This document shows positions 16,604 through 25,136 of a stretch of DNA of 64,000 bases, in pieces. This stretch comes from Pseudomonas sichuanensis (GTDB lineage: Bacteria; Pseudomonadota; Gammaproteobacteria; Pseudomonadales; Pseudomonadaceae). Positions within the stretch are counted from its first letter, which is position 1; the number at the start of each line of letters is the position of its first letter. The notes under the pieces were generated by a model, which had not been told where the DNA came from, made no database searches, and saw only the letters and a program-made list of their open reading frames with translations. Where the stretch lies: assembly GCF_003231305.1 (NCBI RefSeq), contig NZ_QKVM01000018.1, positions 36,213 through 100,212 of the forward strand. The letters run 5' to 3'. The translations under genes were made by a program, and so were the position numbers.

Positions 16604-17740
16604 TCAGATGCCTTGCGTTTTGACGGTGTAGCGGGTGCTGCGTCCACCACCCGGCAGGCGAGTCAGGCAGCCATTCTCCAGCAGATCGGCCAGATGGCGT
16701 GTGGCGGTGGCCTTGGAAACCTTGGCCACTGCCTGGTACTGGCTGGCGCTGATGCCTTCTTCGAAACCGCTCGGGCCGCCATCGAGCAGACGGTTGAGTA
16801 CTTTGATCTGCTCCGGCGACAGGCCATCGCCCCGGTGCGCTTGCCAGAAGCGTGCCTTGATCAGTACCCGGTCGATGCGCAGCAGTGCCTGTTCCAGGCT
16901 GCGCTGCAGCGTGACGAGAAACCATTGCAGCCATTCGGTAATGTTCAGGCTGCCTTTCTGGCTGCGTTCCAGCACCGCGTAGTAGCCAGCACGATCTTCC
17001 AGGATGCTGGCAGACATGGCGTAGAAACGAATGGCTTGCTGTTCGCCTTGCGCCAAGGCCAGGTCGGTCAATGCCCGGGTAAGGCGGCCGTTGCCGTCGG
17101 CGAACGGGTGCAGGGTAACGAACCAGAAATGGGCAATGCCTGCTCGCAGCAGCGGGTCGAGTTGATGTTCATTGCGGCTGGTTTCGAACCAGTCGAGAAA
17201 TGCCTGCAGCTGCACTTCCAGGCCCGCGCGAGGGGGCGCTTCGAAATGTACCCTGGGTTTGTCGATACGCCCGGATATCACCTGCATGGGGGCCTCATCG
17301 CGCAGTTCGCCCACGGGCAGGGCAGGGGTGAGTCCGCCAGCGTTATCGGGGAATAACCACCGGTGCCAGGTGAACAGCCGCTGTGGGTCGAGCGGGCGGT
17401 CGTAGCCTGCGGTGGCGTCGAGCATCAGCTCGGCCAGGCCTTCGCTACGGGCGCTGGTCGGCCCGGGCTCATCAATGCCCAGGCGCCGCGCCAGGGAAGA
17501 ACGTACAGACTCGACATTGAGATGCTCACCTTCGATGGCCGATGAGGTGACAATGTTCTGCAACAAGGTATCGAGGGTGTCGCTGCTGGCGTCCAACGCA
17601 GTGACGGCACCGGCTCTGCCCAGCAGTTGCCCCTGCGTTTCGACGCAGTGACGCAGCAGTGTCGTGAGCGGTTGATTGTCCCAGCGAAAGGCTGGCCATT
17701 CCGGCTGCTGCCAGATCCAGAGAGGCGTTGTGGTGTCCAT
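16604..17740 (-). CDS. Fic-family protein (AMPylase type) with N-terminal DUF4172 and C-terminal winged helix
   Basis: A 378-residue Fic protein. The N-terminus has WIWQQPEWPAFRWD, typical of DUF4172. SSAIEGE (residues 66-72, Glu70) matches the class II inhibitory motif (S/T)xxxE(G/N). The catalytic motif HPFADGNGRLTRA has His211, so the fold predicts AMP transfer from ATP to a target protein, blocked by Glu70 until released. The last 70 residues (LSPEQIKVLNRLLDGG... SKATATRHLADLLENG) look like a winged helix and could bind DNA. Two palindromes overlap and precede the start codon, and no Shine-Dalgarno is visible. The target is unknown. Confidence 0.9.
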   Translation of the reverse strand: MDTTTPLWIWQQPEWPAFRWDNQPLTTLLRHCVETQGQLLGRAGAVTALDASSDTLDTLLQNIVTSSAIEGEHLNVESVRSSLARRLGIDEPGPTSARSEGLAELMLDATAGYDRPLDPQRLFTWHRWLFPDNAGGLTPALPVGELRDEAPMQVISGRIDKPRVHFEAPPRAGLEVQLQAFLDWFETSRNEHQLDPLLRAGIAHFWFVTLHPFADGNGRLTRALTDLALAQGEQQAIRFYAMSASILEDRAGYYAVLERSQKGSLNITEWLQWFLVTLQRSLEQALLRIDRVLIKARFWQAHRGDGLSPEQIKVLNRLLDGGPSGFEEGISASQYQAVAKVSKATATRHLADLLENGCLTRLPGGGRSTRYTVKTQGI

Positions 17741-17803
17741 GAGCCGAATAATAGCGTTATTCGGCTCATTTGGTGAGCCGAATAACGCTGCTATTCGGCT
17801 CAC
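17739..17803 (-). promoter_or_regulatory. Two related palindromes at the fic start, probable autoregulatory operators
   Basis: Palindrome 1 (17739-17769) is ATGAGCCGAATAA-TAGCG-TTATTCGGCTCAT, with a perfect 13-bp stem. Palindrome 2 (17773-17803) is GTGAGCCGAATA-ACGCTGC-TATTCGGCTCAC, with a perfect 12-bp stem. They share the half-site GAGCCGAATA and are 3 bp apart. Palindrome 1 overlaps the fic ATG. They are probably binding sites for the Fic protein's own C-terminal winged helix, or stem-loops in its leader. Confidence 0.7.
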
Positions 17804-17864
17804 AGCCAATAAAAAGGGGCGCCTCGTCAGCCGGAGCGCCCCTTGTTCATTGCCGTGCAGCCAA

Positions 17865-19184
17865 TCAGTCGGTGGTGATTCGCGAATGCTGCTTGGTGTC
17901 CTTCATGGTCGCGTATACCAGCAGCGAGCAGGCGATGCAGCCGGTGACGTACCAGTAGAAGCCGGTTTCCATGCCGTTGCTCTTGAACCACAGGGCCACG
18001 TACTCGGCAGTGCCGCCGAAGATCGATACGGTCAGCGCGTACGGCAGGCCGACGCCCAGGGCGCGGATTTCGGTGGGGAACAGCTCGGCTTTGACCACGG
18101 CGTTGATCGAGGTGTAGCCGCTGACGATGATCAGCGCGGCCATGATCAGGAAGAACGCGCCCCACCAGGTCTGCACGGTGTGCAGGGTGCTGAGGATCGG
18201 TACGGTGAACAGGGTGCCGAGCACGCCGAAGGCGATCAGGATCGGGCGACGGCCGATCTTGTCGGATAGCCCGCCGATGATCGGCTGCAGGCACATGAAC
18301 AGGAACAGCGTGGCCGCCGAGATGGTGGTCGAGTCGCTGATGCTCATGCCCACGGTGTTGACCAGGTACTTCTGCATGTAGGTGGTGTAGGTGTAGAAGG
18401 CCAGGGTGCCGCCCATGGTCAGGCCGACCACGGTCATCAGCTCTTTGGGATGGCGCATCAGGGTGCGCATCAGGCTTTCTTTGGACTTCTCTTTCTTGGT
18501 GAAGGAGGCGGTCTCTTCCATGCCACGACGCAGGTACAGGGCAACCACCGCGCACAGCGCGCCGATCACGAAGGGTACGCGCCAGCCCCAGGCATACAGC
18601 TGCTCGGTGGTGAGTGTCTGCTGCAGGATGATCAGCACCGCCAGGGCGATGAGCTGGCCGGAAATCAGGGTCACGTACTGGAAGCTGGAGAAGAAGCCAC
18701 GGCGTTCCTTGCTGGCCATCTCGCTCAGGTAGGTGGCCGAGGTGCCGTATTCACCGCCCACCGACAGGCCTTGCATCAGGCGTGCGACCACCAGCAGGAC
18801 CGGTGCGGCAACGCCGATGGTCTCGTAACCGGGGGTGAGGGCAATGACCAGGGAGCCGGCGCACATCAGCAGCACCGAGGCCATCAGCGCGGCCTTGCGA
18901 CCTTTGCGGTCGGCGTAGAGGCCCATCAGCCAGCCACCGATCGGGCGCATCAGGAAGCCCACGGCGAAGATCGCAGCGGTATTGAGCAGTTGTGCGGTGG
19001 TATCGCCGGCGGGGAAGAACGCTTTGGCGAAGTACAGCGAGAACGCGGCGTAGACGTACCAGTCGTACCATTCGACCATGTTGCCGATGGAACCACTGAA
19101 GATCGATTTGAGGCGGCTGGCGGTGGTTTTTTCCGCGGCGGGCGCGGCGGCCGCCCCGCTGGGCAGGGTGCTGGCGTTATCCAT
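17865..19184 (-). CDS. kgtP: MFS metabolite:H+ symporter, alpha-ketoglutarate permease type
   Basis: A 439-residue MFS carrier of the metabolite-H+ symporter family (KgtP/ShiA/ProP group). FSGSIGNMVEWYDWYVYAAF is the diagnostic first helix, followed by MRPIGGWLMGLYADRKGRKA and MQGLSVGGEYGTSATYLSEM. KgtP of E. coli takes up alpha-ketoglutarate. The neighbouring DctB/DctD system and the sigma-54 promoter parallel the P. aeruginosa MifS/MifR-controlled alpha-ketoglutarate transporter, so a C5-dicarboxylate substrate is likely. The start ATG is after GAAGG; the open frame upstream crosses the promoter and a REP and is not coding. Confidence 0.88.
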   Translation of the reverse strand: MDNASTLPSGAAAAPAAEKTTASRLKSIFSGSIGNMVEWYDWYVYAAFSLYFAKAFFPAGDTTAQLLNTAAIFAVGFLMRPIGGWLMGLYADRKGRKAALMASVLLMCAGSLVIALTPGYETIGVAAPVLLVVARLMQGLSVGGEYGTSATYLSEMASKERRGFFSSFQYVTLISGQLIALAVLIILQQTLTTEQLYAWGWRVPFVIGALCAVVALYLRRGMEETASFTKKEKSKESLMRTLMRHPKELMTVVGLTMGGTLAFYTYTTYMQKYLVNTVGMSISDSTTISAATLFLFMCLQPIIGGLSDKIGRRPILIAFGVLGTLFTVPILSTLHTVQTWWGAFFLIMAALIIVSGYTSINAVVKAELFPTEIRALGVGLPYALTVSIFGGTAEYVALWFKSNGMETGFYWYVTGCIACSLLVYATMKDTKQHSRITTD

Positions 19185-19244
19185 CAGGGATACCTTCTCG
19201 TTGTTTTTGTGGAGTGCGCTCGGGGCGCAACTTGAGAAGGGTTT

Positions 19245-19262
19245 TGCAGGAGCTGTGCCAAA
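19245..19262 (-). promoter_or_regulatory. Sigma-54 (-24/-12) promoter of the permease gene
   Basis: On the minus strand TTGGCACAGCTCCTGCA matches the sigma-54 consensus, with GG and GC separated by exactly 10 nt (GG at 19259-19258, GC at 19247-19246). The predicted start is near 19234, about 50 bp before the permease ATG. The downstream gene dctD encodes a sigma-54 activator with GAFTGA, which makes the site convincing. Confidence 0.8.
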
Positions 19263-19288
19263 TGGGTGCGGGGTGATCCATTCGGGGG

Positions 19289-19374
19289 CATCGCGGGGCA
19301 AGCCCGCTCCCACGCAGGCCATGTATCACCTGCGTTATAGCGATCACCGTGGGAGCGGGCTTGCCCCGCGATGG
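19289..19374. repeat. REP-type palindrome doublet
   Basis: Arms 19289-19314 and 19348-19373 are inverted copies of CATCGCGGGGCAAGCCCGCT plus CCCACG. The element sits between dctD and the sigma-54 promoter of the permease. Confidence 0.8.
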
Positions 19375-19396
19375 GGCCGCAACATACCCATGGCAT

Positions 19397-19442
19397 GAGC
19401 GGGTTTTTGCTCATCTGCCCGATTCGGTAAGCGGAAATCCGC
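19397..19442. promoter_or_regulatory. Possible DctD upstream activating sites
   Basis: Two short dyads lie about 140-190 bp upstream of the sigma-54 promoter: GAGC-GGGTTTTT-GCTC at 19397-19412 and AGCGGA-AA-TCCGCT at about 19430-19443, touching the dctD stop. The distance suits enhancer sites for an NtrC-type activator. This is inference from position and symmetry. Confidence 0.4.
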
Positions 19443-20777
19443 TCATTCGCTGCCGAGATAATCCTCACGCGCCAGTCCATGGCGCTGCATCTTCTCGTTC
19501 AGCGTACGCCGTGGCAGTTGCAACGCCTCCATCACCCCTTTTATCTCGCCCTTGTGCTGGCGCAGCGCCGCACGCAGGCACTGGGCTTCGAAGGCTTCCA
19601 TCTGTTCGCCCAGCGACTGCCCGCCTGGCAGGCTCTCAAGGTTCGGCGAATCCAGCCCCAGGGCATGACGCTCGGCAGCATTGGCCAGCTCACGCACATT
19701 GCCCGGCCAGTCGTGGGCCAGCAGCTGCGCCAATCGCCCGCCACTGACCGGTGGGGCATGGCGGCCCAGGCGTTCGGCGGCCGTGCGAGCGAAGTGTTCG
19801 AACAGCAGCGGGATGTCTTCACGCCGCTCGCGCAGTGGGGCCAGGCGCAGCTCGGCAACGTTGAGGCGGTACGCCAGGTCTTCGCGAAAGCGCCCGGCAC
19901 GGGCCTCTTCAAGCAGGTCCGGCTTGGTCGCGGCAATGATGCGCAGATCGACGGCGATGCTCTGGTTGGCCCCCAGGCGCTCGAGCTTCTGTTCCTGGAT
20001 CACCCGCAGCAGCTTGGCCTGCTGGGCCAACGGCATGCTTTCGATTTCGTCGAGGAACACGGTGCCACCGTTGGCGTACTCCAGCTTGCCGATGCGTTTG
20101 CCCTGGGCGCCGGTGAACGCGCCGCTCTCATGGCCGAACAGCTCGGCCTCGAACAGGGTTTCGGGGATCGCCGCGCAATTGAGCGCGACGAAGGGTTTAT
20201 CTGCGCGCGGGCCGAAATCGTGCAGGCAGCGCGCCACCCGCTCCTTGCCGCTGCCGGTCTCGCCACGGATCAGCACGTTCACCGGCAGGCTGGCCAGGTC
20301 CAGCACCTGCCGGCGCAGCTGTTGCAGCCCCTGGGACATGCCGAGCAGGCTGGTTTCGAGCTGCGCCTTGAGGTCGGCCTGCTCATGCAGGCGGCGGTTC
20401 TCCAGTACCAGCCGGCGTTTTTCCAGGGCGCGGCCGAGGCTGCCCAGCAGGTGCTGCGGGGTGAAGGGTTTTTCCAGGAAGTCGTAGGCGCCGTTGCGCA
20501 TCGCCTCCACCGCCATTGGCACATCGCCATGGCCGGTAAGCAGGATCACCGGCAGGTCGGGGTCATCCTGTTGCAGCCGTTCGAGCAACTGCATGCCGGA
20601 CAGCCCGGGCATGCGCACGTCGCTGAGGATCACCCCGGGGAAGTTGCGCGGCAGCTGCGCCAGGCAATCCTCGCCACGGGCGAACAGTTGCACGCTGAAG
20701 CCCGACAGGCTCAACCACTGTTCGACGGCGGTGCGGATACTGGCTTCGTCATCGACGACGATCACTGAATTCAACAT
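19443..20777 (-). CDS. dctD: Sigma-54-dependent response regulator, DctD/MifR type
   Basis: A 444-residue NtrC-family activator. The receiver domain has phospho-acceptor Asp53 (VILSDVRMPGL). The central AAA+ domain has Walker A GETGSGKE and the sigma-54 contact loop ESGAFTGAQ. The C-terminal Fis-type helix-turn-helix is in ALRQHKGEIKGVMEALQLPR. It overlaps the dctB stop by 7 bp, so the pair is cotranscribed with translational coupling. The expected role is to activate the adjacent sigma-54 promoter of the permease when C4/C5-dicarboxylate is sensed. The name could equally be MifR, given the alpha-ketoglutarate-type carrier. Confidence 0.92.
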   Translation of the reverse strand: MLNSVIVVDDEASIRTAVEQWLSLSGFSVQLFARGEDCLAQLPRNFPGVILSDVRMPGLSGMQLLERLQQDDPDLPVILLTGHGDVPMAVEAMRNGAYDFLEKPFTPQHLLGSLGRALEKRRLVLENRRLHEQADLKAQLETSLLGMSQGLQQLRRQVLDLASLPVNVLIRGETGSGKERVARCLHDFGPRADKPFVALNCAAIPETLFEAELFGHESGAFTGAQGKRIGKLEYANGGTVFLDEIESMPLAQQAKLLRVIQEQKLERLGANQSIAVDLRIIAATKPDLLEEARAGRFREDLAYRLNVAELRLAPLRERREDIPLLFEHFARTAAERLGRHAPPVSGGRLAQLLAHDWPGNVRELANAAERHALGLDSPNLESLPGGQSLGEQMEAFEAQCLRAALRQHKGEIKGVMEALQLPRRTLNEKMQRHGLAREDYLGSE

Positions 20778-22528
20778 ACCGGCTCCAGGTCACGGGGTAG
20801 CGTCAGGCTGAAACGCGCGCCGCCCGGCAGGTTCTCGACCTGCAGGCAGCCGCCGGCATCGACCACGATGCCGTAGGAAATCGCCAGGCCCAGGCCCAGC
20901 CCTTCACCCACAGGCTTGGTGGTGAAGAACGGGTCGAACACCTTGGCCAGGTCGGCCGGCTCGATGCCGCCACCGGAGTCGAGCACGCTCAGGCGCCACT
21001 GGCCGTCGTCGAGTTCGATGCGGATCTCCAGGCGTTTGTAGCGCTTGTCGGCCATGGCGTCGAGGGCGTTGCGCAGCAGGTTGATCAGCACCTGCTCAAG
21101 GCGGATCGCATCGCCGCGGACCCAGGCCGGACGGGCCAGGTACAGCGCCACCTCGACCGCTTCGGCGTGGATGCGCGCATCGAGCAGGTGCAGCGCCTGG
21201 TCGACCACTGTGGCCAGGTCCAGGCGCTCGCGCAGCCCGCCGGGGCTGTTGCGGGCGAAAGTCTTCAAGTGGCCGGTGAGCGCGGCCATGCGCGTGAGCA
21301 TCTGCTCCAGCGGCTCCAGGGCCTGGCGCGCCTGGTCGTAACGGCCATGGTCGAGCAGCAGGCGCAGGGTTTCCAGCTGCATGCGCTGGGTGGTCAGCGG
21401 CTGGTTGATTTCGTGGGCCAGGGCGGCGGACATCTGCCCCAGCGCCGCCAGCTTGGCCGATTGCACCAGGCCTTCCTGGGCGGTGCGCAGTTCGCGGGTG
21501 CGCTCCTCGACCTGGCGCTTGAGCTCTTCGCGGCTGCGCTGGCGCAGGCGGGCCAGGCGCAGGCGCTGGCTGACGAACAGCGCGGCGAACACCAGGGTCA
21601 GCCAGATCGCGGCGGCGGCCAGGGCGGCGTTGCGGCCATCCTCGGCGACCTGTGGCTTGCGCAACAGGTGCAGGGTCCAGCCTTCGGCTTCCAGCGGCAG
21701 GCTTTCCCAGAGGTATTCGGCGGCGCCGTCAGGGCCCTGCACGCGGGTCAGGTGGCTGTTGTCGGCGAAGCGGGTCAAGGCCTGGTGCTGCAGGGGCACC
21801 AGCGGCTGCTTGTCGTATTGGCGGGTTTCAGCCAGTTCGGCGCGGTCGGCGCCGCTCAGCGGTTGCAGTTCGCGGTAGCGCCAGCCGTCCTGGTTGGCGA
21901 TGAAGGTAATGCCACGGGCGTCGCTGACCAGCAGGATATCGCTGCCCTGGCGCCACTCGCGTTCAAGTTCCGGGAACTCCAGCTTGACCACCATGGCGCC
22001 GAGGAAGCGGCCATGTTCGTCGTTGACCGCGCTGGCCAGAAAATAACCCGGCACGCCGCTGGTCACGCCGACCGCGTAGAAGCGGCCGCTGCCTTGGCTG
22101 CGGGTCTGTTTGAAATAGGGGCGAAAGCCGTAGTTGGAGCCGACATAGGTGGTCGGCAGGCGCCAGTTGCTGGCCGCGATGGCCAGGCCGGTGCGGTCGA
22201 GCAGCTCCAGGGTGGAGGAATTGGCGGCGCCGTTGATGCGCTCGAGCTTGTGGTTCAGGGCACTTTGCACCGGGTCGGTGACCGGGCCGCGCAGGGCGTC
22301 GATCAGTTCCGGGTCCAGTGCCAGTACCGCAGGCAGGGCGCGGTAACGCTCGATCAGGGTGTGCAGGGTGTTGGCGTACAGGCCCAGTTGTTGGCTGGCC
22401 CGCTGCGCGTCGGCCCGCATGGCCTCGCGCTTGGCCTGGTGCATGGCCCAGCCGGCGCTGAGGCCGGTGCCGACCAGGATCAGCAGGATGATCAGCCCCA
22501 GACGCAGGGCGCGGAAGGAAGAGGGCAT
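20771..22528 (-). CDS. dctB: Sensor histidine kinase, DctB/MifS type
   Basis: A 585-residue membrane kinase. TM1 is residues 7-29 and a periplasmic double-Cache-like sensor region spans about residues 30-290 (including YVGSNYGFRPYFKQTRSQGS, a typical dicarboxylate-sensing Cache motif). TM2 is near residues 300-320. The HisKA domain has LGQMSAALAHEINQPLTTQR (the HEINQPL H-box) and the ATPase domain has LINLLRNALDAM and FTTKPVGEGLGLGLAI. It precedes and overlaps dctD. The kinase should detect external dicarboxylate and phosphorylate DctD. Confidence 0.92.
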   Translation of the reverse strand: MPSSFRALRLGLIILLILVGTGLSAGWAMHQAKREAMRADAQRASQQLGLYANTLHTLIERYRALPAVLALDPELIDALRGPVTDPVQSALNHKLERINGAANSSTLELLDRTGLAIAASNWRLPTTYVGSNYGFRPYFKQTRSQGSGRFYAVGVTSGVPGYFLASAVNDEHGRFLGAMVVKLEFPELEREWRQGSDILLVSDARGITFIANQDGWRYRELQPLSGADRAELAETRQYDKQPLVPLQHQALTRFADNSHLTRVQGPDGAAEYLWESLPLEAEGWTLHLLRKPQVAEDGRNAALAAAAIWLTLVFAALFVSQRLRLARLRQRSREELKRQVEERTRELRTAQEGLVQSAKLAALGQMSAALAHEINQPLTTQRMQLETLRLLLDHGRYDQARQALEPLEQMLTRMAALTGHLKTFARNSPGGLRERLDLATVVDQALHLLDARIHAEAVEVALYLARPAWVRGDAIRLEQVLINLLRNALDAMADKRYKRLEIRIELDDGQWRLSVLDSGGGIEPADLAKVFDPFFTTKPVGEGLGLGLAISYGIVVDAGGCLQVENLPGGARFSLTLPRDLEPVC

Positions 22529-22560
22529 GGGGCGGATCCGGGGTGTAGGTTTTCAGGTCC

Positions 22561-22634
22561 GGCCTCTTCGCGGGTAAACCCGCTCCCACAGGTATCGAGA
22601 AGCCTGTGGGAGCGGGTTTACCCGCGAAGAAGCC
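22561..22634. repeat. REP doublet of the GCGGGTAAACCCGC family
   Basis: Arm 22561-22591 (GGCCTCTTCGCGGGTAAACC plus CGCTCCCACAGG) is inverted relative to 22602-22634. This is the form I recognise as the common P. putida REP. It lies between dctB and bglX. Confidence 0.85.
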
Positions 22635-22644
22635 AAAGCAGGTG

Positions 22645-24933
22645 TCAGAGCAGTTCGAAGCTCTGCTGCTGCACCGCCTGCGAGTCCAGGCCGATCTGCA
22701 CATTGAACTGACCAGGCTCGGCCACCCGCTGCAGCTGGCCATTGTAGAACTTCAGGTCTTCTTCACTGATGTCGAAGGTCACGGTGCGTGCTTCGCCGGC
22801 CTTGAGCATCAGCTTCTGGAAGTTCTTCAGTTCTTTCACCGGGCGGCTCATCGACGCGCTCTGGTCCTGCAGGTACAGCTGCACCACGGTCTCGCCGTCA
22901 CGTTTGCCGGTGTTCTTCACCGTGATCTTGGCCTTGAGGGTTTCGCCGCGCTTGAGCTCGGTGCGCGACAGGGTCAGGTCGGTCAGGTCGAAGCTGGTGT
23001 AGCTCAGGCCGTAGCCGAACGGGTACAGCGGGCCGTTGGGCTCCTCGAAGTACTGCGAGGTGTAGTTGCCCGGCTTGCCGGGGGTGTACGGGCGGCCGAT
23101 GCGCAGGTGGTTGTAGTACATCGGGATCTGCCCGACCGAGCGCGGGAAGGTGATGGCCAGGCGGCCCGACGGGTTGTAGTCGCCGAACAGCACGTCGGCG
23201 ATGGCGTTGCCGCCTTCGGTGCCGCTGAACCAGGTTTCAAGCAGCGCATCGGCCTGTTCGCGTTCCCAGGCGATCGACAGTGGGCGGCCGTTCATCAGCA
23301 CCAGCACCAGCGGTTTGCCGGTGGCCTTGAGCGCCTTGATCAGGTCGCGCTGCACCGCCGGGATTTCCAGGGTGGTGCGGCTCGACGATTCGTGGGACAT
23401 GCCACGGGACTCACCGACCACGGCCACCACCACATCGGCCTGCTGGGCGGCCTTGACCGCTTCGTCGATCAGCACGGCGGCCGGGCGCAGGTCGTTGACG
23501 ATTTCCGGAGCATCGAAGTTGAGGAAGTTGAGGTAGTCGAACATGGCCTTGTCGCCGGTCACGTTCGAGCCTTTGGCGTAGACCAGCTTGGCCTTGCCCT
23601 CGACGGCGCGGCGCAGGCCTTCGCGTACGGTGACCGAGTGCTGTGGCTTACCGTCGGCGGCCCAGCTGCCCATCATGTCGATGGGGGCGTCGGCCAGTGG
23701 GCCGACCAGGGCGATGGTGCCGGCCTTTTTCAGCGGCAGGGTCTGCTCGCGGTTTTCCAGCAATACCAGGCTGCGGCGTGCCACGTCGCGGGCGGCGTCG
23801 CGGTGCAGGCGGCTGTCGGCGTAGTAATCCTGAAGGTCAGTCTCAGGCTTGCCGATGCGCACATAAGGGTCCTTGAACAGGCCCATGTCGTACTTGGCGC
23901 CCAGCACTTCGCGCACCGCCTGGTTCAGCTCGCCCTGGGTCACTTCGCCGGACTTGAGCAGGCCTGGCAGCTCTTCGCCGTACAGGGTGTCGTTCATGCT
24001 CATGTCGATGCCGGCCTTGATCGCCAGCTTGGCCGCTTCGCGACCGTCGCGGGCCACGCCATGGCGGATCAGTTCCTGGATGGCGCCGTGGTCGCTGATG
24101 GTCACGCCTTTGAAGCCCCACTCCTTGCGCAGCAGGTCGTTCATCAGCCAGGTGTTGGAGGTGGCCGGCACGCCGTTGATCGAGTTCAACGCCACCATGA
24201 CGCCACCCGCACCGGCGTCCAGCGCGGCGCGGTAGGGCGGCAGGTATTCGTTGTACATCTTCGGCAGGCTCATATCGACCGTGTTGTAGTCGCGTCCGCC
24301 TTCCACCGCGCCATACAGGGCGAAGTGCTTGACGATGGCCATGATGCTGTCGGGCTCGGCCGGGCTCTTGCCCTGGAACGACTTGACCATCACCTGGCCG
24401 ATCCGCGAGGTGAGGTAGGTGTCTTCGCCGAAGCCTTCACTGGTGCGGCCCCAGCGTGGGTCGCGGGCGATGTCGACCATCGGCGCGAAGGTCATGTCCA
24501 GCGAGTCGGCGGCGGCCTCGATGGCCGAGGTGCGGCCGACCTTGGCGATGGCGTCCATGTCCCAGGTCGCGGCCAGGCCCAGGCCGATCGGGAAGATGGT
24601 GCGCTCGCCATGGATGGTGTCGTAGGCGAAGAACATCGGGATTTTCAGGCGGCTGCGCATGGCGGCGTCCTGCATCGGCCGGTTCTCGGGGGCGGTGCGC
24701 GAATTGAAGGTGCCGCCGATGCGCCCGGCGGCAATCTCTTCGCGGATCTTCTCGTGGGGCATTTCGGGGCCGATGCTGATCAGGCGCAGCTGGCCGATCT
24801 TTTCGGCCTCGGTCATCTGGCTGACCAGATGGTCGATGAATGCCTGCTTGTCTTGCAGGGGCGGGGCGGAGGGGGCGGCAAGGGCCGCCTGACTGGCAAG
24901 GCCCATGGCCAGGCCCAGCAAAGACAGTTTCAT
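22645..24933 (-). CDS. bglX: Periplasmic beta-glucosidase, glycoside hydrolase family 3
   Basis: A 762-residue periplasmic enzyme that hydrolyses beta-glucosides. The signal peptide is MKLSLLGLAMGLASQAALA. The GH3 N-terminal domain contains the nucleophile region KGVTISDHGAI (Asp of SDHGA) and RDPRWGRTSEGFGED. The C-terminal GH3 domain and a fibronectin III-like end (LTLSRTELKRGETLKAKITV) complete the BglX architecture and length. Two ATG codons occur in tandem at 24936 and 24933; the second has the better Shine-Dalgarno spacing from GGA. Its neighbours are the dicarboxylate regulators, with a REP between them. Confidence 0.92.
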   Translation of the reverse strand: MKLSLLGLAMGLASQAALAAPSAPPLQDKQAFIDHLVSQMTEAEKIGQLRLISIGPEMPHEKIREEIAAGRIGGTFNSRTAPENRPMQDAAMRSRLKIPMFFAYDTIHGERTIFPIGLGLAATWDMDAIAKVGRTSAIEAAADSLDMTFAPMVDIARDPRWGRTSEGFGEDTYLTSRIGQVMVKSFQGKSPAEPDSIMAIVKHFALYGAVEGGRDYNTVDMSLPKMYNEYLPPYRAALDAGAGGVMVALNSINGVPATSNTWLMNDLLRKEWGFKGVTISDHGAIQELIRHGVARDGREAAKLAIKAGIDMSMNDTLYGEELPGLLKSGEVTQGELNQAVREVLGAKYDMGLFKDPYVRIGKPETDLQDYYADSRLHRDAARDVARRSLVLLENREQTLPLKKAGTIALVGPLADAPIDMMGSWAADGKPQHSVTVREGLRRAVEGKAKLVYAKGSNVTGDKAMFDYLNFLNFDAPEIVNDLRPAAVLIDEAVKAAQQADVVVAVVGESRGMSHESSSRTTLEIPAVQRDLIKALKATGKPLVLVLMNGRPLSIAWEREQADALLETWFSGTEGGNAIADVLFGDYNPSGRLAITFPRSVGQIPMYYNHLRIGRPYTPGKPGNYTSQYFEEPNGPLYPFGYGLSYTSFDLTDLTLSRTELKRGETLKAKITVKNTGKRDGETVVQLYLQDQSASMSRPVKELKNFQKLMLKAGEARTVTFDISEEDLKFYNGQLQRVAEPGQFNVQIGLDSQAVQQQSFELL

Positions 24934-25136
24934 CATCAATTCCGTTGTTGAGTAGGGCGGTTGGCCGAGAACTTTCGTACGCCTGTTGTTATGAGGTCCG
25001 CTGGCGATTTTACGGATCATTCGTCCATGATCCGACGCAGCCGCGGATTATGCCTTATATGAAGCGCTTGTTGAGATACACTCTCGCCACCCCGATGCCG
25101 GGATAACAATGATAAGAACGCTCAAGAGACGATGGC

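Noticed and set aside
21167..22711. 514-codon plus-strand ORF
   Set aside because: It is antisense to dctB, which has kinase motifs.
22606..24951. 781-codon plus-strand ORF
   Set aside because: It is antisense to bglX, whose GH3 motifs are clear.
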